From Thermoplasmata archaeon (GTDB lineage Archaea; Thermoplasmatota; Thermoplasmata; Lutacidiplasmatales; UBA184): DNA of 17,067 bases. The notes under the pieces are model-generated. The model saw nothing but the letters and a program-made list of their open reading frames with translations. It had not been told where the DNA came from and made no database searches. The position numbers were made by a program, and so were the translations under genes. Below are positions 1-6,119 of this stretch, in pieces; position 1 is the stretch's first letter; each line of letters starts with the position of its first letter. The stretch is from positions 1 through 17,067 of the forward strand of contig JASHYY010000095.1 of NCBI GenBank assembly GCA_030042815.1, written 5' to 3'.

Positions 1-770
1 GCGAAGTAGGCGCCGCCGAGGTAGAGGCCGATCATCGGCGTCGCGATGAGGAGCATCGTGATGCCGGAGTTGTCGGGGGTGACGATCATCCCGAACACGA
101 GCGCCCCGATGACCGCGCCGCGCCAGTGGCGCCGCCACGCCGAGGCCCGCACCACGCCGAGCCGCGTCAGGGCGTAGATGAACACCGGCAGCTCGAACAC
201 GACGCCGAAGGCGAGCGAGTAGAGAAGAGCGAACGTGACGAACGACTGGACGCCGAGCACCGGGGCGAGGTCGTCCGCGGCGACGTAGTAGAACAGGAGG
301 CGGAAGGTGAACGGCGTGAGCCAGAGCAGGCCCGCCGCGGTGCCGAGCGCGAAGAGGATCGTCGCGGGGATCCCGATCTGCCGCAGCAGCAGCCGCTCGT
401 TGCGACGCAGCGCCGGGACGAGGAACGCCCCGACCTCGTGGACGAGCCAGGGCATCCCGACGATGACCGCGAGGAGGATCCCGATCTCCATCTGGACGAC
501 CACGGAGTCGCCGACCCCGACGTTCAGCAGCTGGACGCCGGGAGGCAGCATCCAGCGCACCATCGCGCGGAAGACCTGGGCCGTGACGTTGTAGAAGGGG
601 CTCGGCCACGGGTAGGCGAGGGGGAGCGACATCCCGGCGACCGAGACCCGGACCGGCTTCAGCTCGAAGAGGAGGAGAGCCCCGAACAGCGGGCCGAGAA
701 CGAGCGCGATGCGGACGAGGCGGCGCCGGGCCTCCGCCAGGACCGAGAGGATCCGGTCGAGGTCGCCCAT
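1..770 (-). CDS. tatC: Sec-independent translocase subunit TatC (3' end cut by window edge)
   Basis: TatC is the polytopic receptor of the twin-arginine translocase, which exports folded proteins across the cytoplasmic membrane. Reading the minus strand from the ATG at 770 gives 256 residues without a stop before the left edge. Several hydrophobic helices are visible (about 18-35, 94-112, 131-155, 172-195, 217-235). Two family signatures are present: F-E-L-P near residue 192 at the end of a helix, and I-V-T-P-D-N near 229 followed by a hydrophobic helix, the hallmark of the last periplasmic loop and final helix. A GTG at 785 is an in-frame alternative start; ATG 770 is preferred because little is conserved before the N-terminal amphipathic segment. 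It lies 105 nt downstream of tatA in the same orientation, so the two probably form one operon. The C-terminus lies beyond the window. Confidence 0.93.
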   Translation of the reverse strand, partial: MGDLDRILSVLAEARRRLVRIALVLGPLFGALLLFELKPVRVSVAGMSLPLAYPWPSPFYNVTAQVFRAMVRWMLPPGVQLLNVGVGDSVVVQMEIGILLAVIVGMPWLVHEVGAFLVPALRRNERLLLRQIGIPATILFALGTAAGLLWLTPFTFRLLFYYVAADDLAPVLGVQSFVTFALLYSLAFGVVFELPVFIYALTRLGVVRASAWRRHWRGAVIGALVFGMIVTPDNSGITMLLIATPMIGLYLGGAYF

Positions 771-875
771 CAGCCAACCGGCCACCCCTTTCCCCGCCGC
801 CCGAGGGGGCTGGCGGGAACGCGCGGTCGGTCCGGGTTCGTACCTCCGTCGCGCATGCCGGCCGCGGGACGGAGC

Positions 876-1103
876 CTAGTGCGACGGGCCGGAGGCGCTC
901 GGTACGCTCTTCGCGTTCGCCTGCTCGGTCTGGATCTCCCGCTCGACCTCCATCCGCCCCTTCTTGAACTCCCCCATGGAGCGGCCGAGGCTGTGCGCGA
1001 GCTGGGGAATCTTGCTCGAGCCGTAGAACAGGATCCCCGCCACCACGGCGATGATCAGCCAGTCGTCGATCGAGTCGAACACGTCCTTCCCCCGGGGGCT
1101 CAC
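876..1103 (-). CDS. tatA: Twin-arginine translocase pore subunit TatA
   Basis: TatA oligomers form the protein-conducting path of the Tat translocase together with TatC. The 75-residue product has the expected plan: a short polar N-terminus, one hydrophobic helix (about 15-28), then the hinge and amphipathic helix with the family signature F-Y-G-S-S-K-I-P followed by L-A-H-S-L-G-R-S-M-G-E-F-K-K-G, and a polar tail. The start at 1103 is GTG. A second GTG at 1082 would give a product beginning M-F-D-S-I-D-D-W, which looks more like typical TatA N-termini and has a purine-rich GGAAGGAC stretch just before it, so 1082 is a serious alternative. The gene is followed by tatC and preceded by a TATA-like element near 1170-1178. 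Confidence 0.92.
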   Translation of the reverse strand: MSPRGKDVFDSIDDWLIIAVVAGILFYGSSKIPQLAHSLGRSMGEFKKGRMEVEREIQTEQANAKSVPSASGPSH

Positions 1104-1127
1104 CGGGGGTCGGTCGATATGGCGTTC

Positions 1128-1163
1128 GTACGGTAGGACCGAACGAATACCGACGGTCCGTAC
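1128..1163. repeat. Imperfect inverted repeat GTACGG...CCGTAC between tatA and the upstream gene
   Basis: GTACGGTAGGACC (1128-1140) and GGTCCGTAC (1155-1163) are reverse complements apart from a four-base bulge. The element lies downstream of the tatA TATA-like element, near the expected transcription start. It could be an operator or a 3' hairpin on the tatA leader; no function is shown. Confidence 0.4.
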
Positions 1164-1168
1164 CCGAC

Positions 1169-1178
1169 GGAGATAAAG
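1169..1178 (-). promoter_or_regulatory. TATA-box-like element for tatAC
   Basis: On the minus strand the AT island CTTTATCTCC stands out of GC-rich surroundings between the end of the AbrB-PhoU gene (1183) and tatA. A start of transcription about 24 nt downstream would leave a leader of roughly 40-65 nt before the two candidate tatA starts. The assignment rests on position and composition only. Confidence 0.45.
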
Positions 1179-1182
1179 GCCC

Positions 1183-2226
<1,044 letters not shown>

Positions 2227-2244
2227 CCGACCGCTCCAAACCTA

Positions 2245-2259
2245 CTACGAGGTCCGTAG
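2245..2259. promoter_or_regulatory. Palindrome CTACG-N5-CGTAG at the start of the AbrB-PhoU gene
   Basis: CTACG (2245-2249) and CGTAG (2255-2259) form a perfect inverted repeat with a 5-nt spacer. It lies directly downstream of the TATA-like box of the AbrB-PhoU gene and upstream of its ATG at 2226. This position suits a repressor site, and an AbrB-type dimer would bind such a symmetric site; the link is inference. Confidence 0.45.
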
Positions 2260-2268
2260 CTTATACGA
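2260..2268 (-). promoter_or_regulatory. TATA box for the AbrB-PhoU gene
   Basis: The minus strand reads GTATAAG about 35-40 nt upstream of the ATG at 2226. It is the only AT-rich island in the intergenic stretch, so transcription should begin around 2238. Confidence 0.55.
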
Positions 2269-2289
2269 GACCCCCCATTTGAGGCTTCC

Positions 2290-2308
2290 GACCGCGTCCG
2301 ACGCGGTC
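2290..2308. terminator. 8-bp GC hairpin downstream of the cupredoxin gene
   Basis: GACCGCGT (2290-2297) and ACGCGGTC (2301-2308) pair perfectly around a CCG loop, 12 nt past the cupredoxin stop codon. No T-run follows on the minus strand, so it may be a 3'-end stabilising hairpin rather than a true intrinsic terminator. Confidence 0.4.
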
Positions 2309-2319
2309 GCCCGCCCGCG

Positions 2320-3030
2320 CTAGCTCTTCGGCGGCGACCCGGGCATCGGGGCGTCCGGGGCGGGCGGGGCCTCCCCGGGAGGGAACGGCTCGGGGTAACC
2401 GAGCCGCTCGGGCGGCATCTCGAACTCGGAGCCTTTGCGGCGCCCGACCACGAACCCGAGGACGAGCGCGACGACGACGAGCGAGACGATCACGCCGCTG
2501 ATGATGAAGACCCCCGCGCCCGGTCCGGTCGAGGCCGCGGAGACCGTGAGGTTCGACGGAAGGCTGATCCCGAAGGCGATGAACCCGTACATCCCGCTCT
2601 GGAAGTGGCCGGGCTCGGTGCAGACGAACTCGTACCACCCGGGTCCCGGCGAGACGAACGACCCGGTGAACGTCCCGGTGCCGGTCGCGTTGACGTTGAA
2701 CAGGTAACCGTACGTCGAGAACAGCTGGTCGATGTCGGCCGAGGCCGGGATCACCCAGCCCTCGCGGTCCAGGATGGAGAAGGTGTGGGCGAGGACGTCG
2801 GCGTCCGTGAACGTGACGCTGATCGTCGTGTTCGTCGGAAGGTCCTCGTACGTCGGTTGGATGAACTTGTAGGGCGCGGTCGCCGTCACGGCGAGGCTCG
2901 ACGACGCGTCGACCTCGACGCCCTGGGCGCGCACGGGAGCGCTCTCCGCGAGGAGCGCGAGCCCTCCGCCGACCAGCACGAGAGCGATCGCTACCGCCAC
3001 GACGCGCGTCCGATGCCGACCTGTCGACAT
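2320..3030 (-). CDS. Membrane-anchored cupredoxin (type 1 copper protein)
   Basis: This is probably a blue-copper electron carrier facing the outside of the cell. The 236-residue product has a basic N-terminus and hydrophobic signal segment (about 8-28). A cupredoxin domain follows (about 45-155) with all type 1 copper ligands visible: His82 in A-H-T-F-S, and Cys137, His142 and Met147 in C-T-E-P-G-H-F-Q-S-G-M. A transmembrane helix (about 172-195) and a Pro-rich cytoplasmic tail complete it. The ATG at 3030 was chosen because the signal segment starts there; a longer open frame to 3162 adds only an Arg/Pro-rich stretch that overlaps promoter DNA. It diverges from the split oxidase subunit II gene and shares a mirrored upstream motif with it, which suggests co-regulation and a role in feeding electrons to or from the oxidase. 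The exact redox partner is unknown. Confidence 0.88.
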   Translation of the reverse strand: MSTGRHRTRVVAVAIALVLVGGGLALLAESAPVRAQGVEVDASSSLAVTATAPYKFIQPTYEDLPTNTTISVTFTDADVLAHTFSILDREGWVIPASADIDQLFSTYGYLFNVNATGTGTFTGSFVSPGPGWYEFVCTEPGHFQSGMYGFIAFGISLPSNLTVSAASTGPGAGVFIISGVIVSLVVVALVLGFVVGRRKGSEFEMPPERLGYPEPFPPGEAPPAPDAPMPGSPPKS

Positions 3031-3070
3031 GCCACCCCGAGCTCGACCGACCGCGGGACGGGGCGTGCGG

Positions 3071-3094
3071 TTCAAAGCCCCTCCGTACGTACCG
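3071..3094 (-). promoter_or_regulatory. Promoter of the cupredoxin gene with GTACGTAC site
   Basis: Read on the minus strand, CGGTACGTACGGAGGGG (3094 to 3078) is followed at once by the AT-box CTTTGAA (3077-3071), about 45 nt upstream of the ATG at 3030. The 8-bp core GTACGTAC (3085-3092) is itself palindromic. The same arrangement appears in mirror image for the divergent coxB promoter. Confidence 0.6.
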
Positions 3095-3127
3095 TCGCGC
3101 GGCGCGGGCGGTCGGCGATCGGCCCTG

Positions 3128-3151
3128 CGGTACGTACGAGGGGAATATGTA
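3128..3151 (+). promoter_or_regulatory. Promoter of the split coxB gene with GTACGTAC site
   Basis: CGGTACGTACGAGGGG (3128-3143) is followed by the TATA-like box AATATGTA (3144-3151). The GTG start at 3174 lies about 26 nt from the centre of the box, so a leaderless transcript is predicted. The site differs from its divergent partner at 3078-3094 by one base insertion. Confidence 0.65.
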
Positions 3152-3173
3152 GCCCGGCACACCCCTCCCGGCC

Positions 3174-3404
3174 GTGGCGGCGGCGGGTGCGTTCGCGGGC
3201 CTCCGCGACGGTCCGGCGGCCGCGCTGGCGCGTTCGGTCGGTGGCGTCCTCGCCTCGGGACCGACGAACCTCGAGCAGACGAACGCGCTCGTCTGGATCC
3301 TCGTGGCGATCAGCGCCGCGGGCGCGATCGTGACGTTCGCGTTCCTCGCCTACGCGATCATCAAGTTCCGGGACCCGAAGGTGAAAGGGCGGCGGTATGG
3401 TTAA
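3174..3404 (+). CDS. Cytochrome oxidase subunit II, N-terminal half (first transmembrane helix)
   Basis: The 76-residue product has a short Ala-rich N-terminus and one strong transmembrane helix (about 38-64). It ends in the motif A-Y-A-I-I-K-F-R-D followed by a basic tail, which is how the first helix of heme-copper oxidase subunit II normally ends. The next open frame (from 3397) starts with what would be the second helix and overlaps it by 8 nt (ATGGTTAA). Together they would make a standard two-helix subunit II of about 228 residues. Either subunit II is genuinely encoded by two coupled cistrons, comparable in parts to the separate single-helix subunit IIa of ba3 oxidases, or one base was lost or gained here. 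The GTG start matches the leaderless distance from the TATA box. Confidence 0.75.
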   Translation: MAAAGAFAGLRDGPAAALARSVGGVLASGPTNLEQTNALVWILVAISAAGAIVTFAFLAYAIIKFRDPKVKGRRYG

Positions 3405-3858
3405 CAGGTTCGAGGTCGCGTGGACCCTCGTCGTGGTCGGCCTCCTCGCGGGGGTCGCGGCGTACTCGACCGTCCTGCTCTACCATCTCGACGAGCTGCC
3501 GTCCGACCCGACCGAATACGTTGACGTCATCGGGCACCAGTGGTACTGGGAGTTCTGCTACCCGGTCAACGACACCTGCTTCAACTCCTCCTACGACGCG
3601 GCGACCAACACCGTCAGCGGAGGGGCGCTCTGGGCGACCCCCGGCGCCGTCGTCCAGGTGAACGTCACCGGCGCCGACGTCATCCACTCGTTCAATATCC
3701 CCGCCCTCGGCGTCCGGATCGACGCCATCCCCGGCCGGATGAACTACTTCGCGTTCACCGTGCCGAACGCGGCGCCGGGTACCGAATACCTGATCCAGTG
3801 CACCGAGTTCTGCGGCGAGTTCCACGGAACGATGCGCTCGTTCCTGGTCCTGACCTGA
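3397..3858 (+). CDS. coxB: Cytochrome oxidase subunit II, CuA domain half
   Basis: This 153-residue product carries the catalytic electron-entry part of subunit II. A transmembrane helix (about 7-29, beginning F-E-V-A-W-T as in second helices of subunit II) leads to the aromatic motif G-H-Q-W-Y-W-E-F (46-53) used for electron transfer. A CuA-type cupredoxin fold follows with His97 and the complete binuclear site Cys135-T-E-F-Cys139-G-E-F-His143-x-x-Met146. Two further cysteines (54 and 61), outside the copper site, could form a disulfide in the exported domain. The ATG at 3397 overlaps the stop of the preceding short gene, suggesting coupled translation. No subunit I gene is adjacent: the next gene is a cupredoxin on the opposite strand, so the catalytic subunit must be encoded elsewhere. 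Confidence 0.92.
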   Translation: MVNRFEVAWTLVVVGLLAGVAAYSTVLLYHLDELPSDPTEYVDVIGHQWYWEFCYPVNDTCFNSSYDAATNTVSGGALWATPGAVVQVNVTGADVIHSFNIPALGVRIDAIPGRMNYFAFTVPNAAPGTEYLIQCTEFCGEFHGTMRSFLVLT

Positions 3859-3884
3859 ACCGGGTTCGGCTCCCGAGCGCCGCT

Positions 3885-3908
3885 GCGGTCTTTCTCGGGG
3901 GAGACCGC
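3885..3908. terminator. Hairpin between convergent coxB and two-domain cupredoxin genes
   Basis: GCGGTCT (3885-3891) and AGACCGC (3902-3908) pair perfectly around a 10-nt loop. The hairpin sits between two convergent genes, 27 nt past the coxB stop, and includes the pyrimidine-rich TCTTTCTC on the plus strand. It is a plausible two-way termination or 3'-end structure. Confidence 0.45.
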
Positions 3909-3934
3909 CCGGCGGGCCGCCGCGCCCGCCCCGG

Positions 3935-4972
3935 TCAGTAGTGGCCGCCGCCGTGGCCCCCCGGTCGGCGGGGAAACCGGCCGGTGAACGACGCGACGAG
4001 GGCGAGGACGACCCCGAGCCCGAGCAGGGCGGCGGACCCGACCAGGATCCACCCCTCCACGATCGCGGTGCTCGGGGGAGGCGCAACCGCCGGCACGGGG
4101 ACCCCGACGTAGAGGAACCCGTCCATCCCGTCCGCGAAGTGCCCGGGGATCTCGCAGATGTACTGGTAGACCCCGGGGGCCTTCACCGTGAAGTTCGCCC
4201 AGACGGAGAGCCCGGCTCCGGACGGCACGTTCACCGACACGAGCGGCGGGTGCTGCTGGAAGTACGTCGTGAAGTTCCCCGGAGAGAGCGTCACGTTCGA
4301 CTGGGCAGCGAGCGTGAACGTGTGCGAGAGGTCGCCGAGGTTCGTCACGAGCACGTCGACCGCCTCCGGGTAGTGCGCGGGGGTCGCGGACAGCACGTCC
4401 GGGGTGAAGCCGGGCGTGTTGGTGGTGTTCTCGGAGAGGGCGAGGCCGGGGCCGACGAACGACACGTTGAGGAAGCCGTCCATGCCCGCCTGGAACTGGT
4501 ACGGAACGACGGAGACGAACTCGAACGACGAGCCCGCGTCCGAAGCGTTGAGCGTGAAGTTCGCCCATCCCGTCGCGCCCGGGGCGAGCGAGACGTTCGC
4601 GAGCGAGCCGTTGGTCCGGAAGAACGAGTAGACCTCGGCGGGGGAGAGCGTCGGGGCCAGGGTTGCGTCCGGCTTTGCCGAGAGCGTGAACGTGTGGTCG
4701 AAGGCCCCGACGTTCGCGAGGCGGATCGATACCGAGCTGCTCGCCGGTGCCGAGAGATAGCGGGGCTGGAACGACGGGGTGTCCGTCAGGTTGACCCCGA
4801 AAGAGACGTTGGTCGCCAGGGGACGCGCGACCCCGACCTCGGGCATCGCCGGGATCCGGCCGAGCGCCGCGACGGAGGGGAGGCCGACGGTCGCGAGCAC
4901 GAGGCCGGCGACGAGGAGCGCGAGGGGCCGTCCCCGGACCCGGGGCCGTCGTGCCGTCGGCGTCTCGCTCAC
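3935..4972 (-). CDS. Two-domain membrane-anchored cupredoxin with one degenerate copper site
   Basis: The 345-residue product has an Arg-rich N-terminus and hydrophobic signal segment (about 16-37), two tandem cupredoxin domains (about 55-175 and 185-292), a transmembrane helix (about 304-328) and a short His/Gly tail ending G-G-H-G-G-G-H-Y. Domain 2 keeps all type 1 ligands: His217 and Cys273-E-I-P-G-His278-F-A-D-G-Met283. Domain 1 keeps His93 and Met164, but the aligned Cys is Ser154 and the aligned His is Gln159, so it should not hold a normal blue-copper centre. The start is GTG 4972; the signal segment follows and a TATA box lies about 38 nt upstream. Many N-x-S/T sequons suggest glycosylation of the exported domains. 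It is probably an electron carrier or copper-handling protein linked to the neighbouring oxidase genes; the partner is not known. Confidence 0.86.
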   Translation of the reverse strand: MSETPTARRPRVRGRPLALLVAGLVLATVGLPSVAALGRIPAMPEVGVARPLATNVSFGVNLTDTPSFQPRYLSAPASSSVSIRLANVGAFDHTFTLSAKPDATLAPTLSPAEVYSFFRTNGSLANVSLAPGATGWANFTLNASDAGSSFEFVSVVPYQFQAGMDGFLNVSFVGPGLALSENTTNTPGFTPDVLSATPAHYPEAVDVLVTNLGDLSHTFTLAAQSNVTLSPGNFTTYFQQHPPLVSVNVPSGAGLSVWANFTVKAPGVYQYICEIPGHFADGMDGFLYVGVPVPAVAPPPSTAIVEGWILVGSAALLGLGVVLALVASFTGRFPRRPGGHGGGHY

Positions 4973-5006
4973 GGAAGCCCCTGACGGCGATGCGACCTGG
5001 GGCGCG

Positions 5007-5025
5007 TTGATATGCGTACTGTACG
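5007..5025 (-). promoter_or_regulatory. TATA box with adjoining CGTAC-GTACG palindrome upstream of the two-domain cupredoxin
   Basis: CGTACTGTACG (5015-5025) is an 11-bp palindrome with one central base. On the minus strand it directly abuts the TATA-like CATATCAA (5014-5007), which is 35-42 nt before the GTG start at 4972. It resembles the GTACGTAC sites at 3085-3092 and 3130-3137. Confidence 0.55.
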
Positions 5026-5063
5026 AATCGGGAGACCGCCGCGCCCGAGGGCGGCCGGGGGGT

Positions 5064-6047
5064 CTACCGGAATGCCGTCGGACGCTCCGACGGGATCGGC
5101 TCGAGCGCCGACGGCCCTCGGACCGGCGCCGGCGCGGCCCCGACGTCCTCGTCGCCGCGGCGCGCGACCCACGGGGCGAATGCGCCCCCGTGGTAGAACC
5201 GCCAGCAGAGGTAGGCGACCTCGACCGCCATCACGACCGCCATGGCCGACCCGAAGAGGAGGTCGGCGAGGAGTGCGCCGCCGGTGGCGGCGACCCCGAA
5301 CCCGGCGACCGCCATCGCGAGGAACGCTCCGGCGAGGCCGAAGAGGACCCGGACCTCCTCCGGACGCACGCGGCCCCGGGCGAGCGCGCGGACGACGAAC
5401 ACGAAGACCGCGACCATGAGCGCCCCCATCGCCGCGCCGCCCACCGTCGGCACGGCCGTGACCCACGGGGCGAGGACCGTCGCGCCGACGAGCGCGACGA
5501 GGGCGGTGCGCTCGGTCGGCGCGAGCGGGGCCCAGAGGACGAGGGCGGTCATCACCCCGGCCATCGACCAGAAGAACCAGACCGAGGAGAGCCCGAGCGT
5601 CACGACCGCGACCGGCGGCGGAGGGGCCGGCGCGCTCCCGTAGGCGAAGAGGACCCCCATCAGGACCTCCGAGCCGGTCGTCACGACGCTGATCCCGACC
5701 GGCCAGAGCCAGCCGCGCAGGTCGACCCGGCGGTCCCGGAAGAGGATGAGCCCGACGAACCAGATGCCCGCGGGGAACATCATCATGAAATTGAACGCGA
5801 GGAGGACCCAGGTCCACGCGGCCGCCCCGTCCGGGTTGAGGAAGACGAAGACCAGCGAGAGCAGGAGGACGCTCCCGCCGAGCAGGACCGAGAGCGCGAG
5901 AACCATCTGGGTGACGAGCGGGGGACGGCCGTCGGCCGGGAGCACCTTGCCGAAGAGGAAGATCGTGACCCCGATCATCGAGACCGCGACGACCACGTAG
6001 GAGAGGAGCGCCCCGTTCGCGGGGATCGGCGGCAGCGGCAGGCCCAT
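5064..6047 (-). CDS. Polytopic membrane protein of unknown function in the copper/oxidase cluster
   Basis: I do not recognise the family. The 327-residue product appears to have nine transmembrane helices, at about 12-35, 45-70, 78-103, 113-136, 146-171, 181-199, 203-223, 233-256 and 260-284, followed by a polar, Pro-rich C-terminal tail of about 40 residues. There is no signal peptide or obvious enzymatic motif. Features that may matter are a Met-rich stretch in helix 3 (F-N-F-M-M-M-F-P), acidic residues that seem to lie within or at the edge of helices (Glu127, Asp262, Glu276), and several helix-embedded Trp residues. It has its own TATA-like box and is followed by the two-domain cupredoxin gene in the same direction. 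The context hints at a membrane partner for copper or respiratory proteins, but no function can be assigned. Confidence 0.7.
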   Translation of the reverse strand: MGLPLPPIPANGALLSYVVVAVSMIGVTIFLFGKVLPADGRPPLVTQMVLALSVLLGGSVLLLSLVFVFLNPDGAAAWTWVLLAFNFMMMFPAGIWFVGLILFRDRRVDLRGWLWPVGISVVTTGSEVLMGVLFAYGSAPAPPPPVAVVTLGLSSVWFFWSMAGVMTALVLWAPLAPTERTALVALVGATVLAPWVTAVPTVGGAAMGALMVAVFVFVVRALARGRVRPEEVRVLFGLAGAFLAMAVAGFGVAATGGALLADLLFGSAMAVVMAVEVAYLCWRFYHGGAFAPWVARRGDEDVGAAPAPVRGPSALEPIPSERPTAFR

Positions 6048-6070
6048 CGCGGTCGGTCGGACCGGGCCGC

Positions 6071-6080
6071 CTTTCTTATC
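6071..6080 (-). promoter_or_regulatory. TATA-like element for the nine-helix membrane protein
   Basis: GATAAGAAAG on the minus strand lies 24-33 nt upstream of the ATG at 6047. This spacing predicts a leaderless or nearly leaderless transcript. Confidence 0.5.
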
Positions 6081-6096
6081 TCCCCGGTTCCGACCG

Positions 6097-6116
6097 GGCG
6101 CCCCGGGACGGGCGCC
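6097..6116. terminator. 7-bp GC hairpin after the CBS/ParB-like gene
   Basis: GGCGCCC (6097-6103) and GGGCGCC (6110-6116) pair around a 6-nt loop, 3 nt beyond the stop of the CBS/ParB-like gene at the end of the three-gene operon. No U-rich tract follows, so it may act as a 3'-end structure rather than a classic terminator. Confidence 0.4.
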
Positions 6117-6119
6117 GCC

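Noticed and set aside
126..1136. A 336-codon plus-strand frame opposite tatC and tatA
   Set aside because: TatC and TatA motifs on the minus strand are unambiguous; this frame is low-complexity and highly charged.
2261..3162. Longer versions of the cupredoxin gene starting at 3160-3162
   Set aside because: The added N-terminus is Arg/Pro-rich and covers the palindromic promoter elements, whereas ATG 3030 is followed directly by a basic stretch and a signal-type hydrophobic segment.
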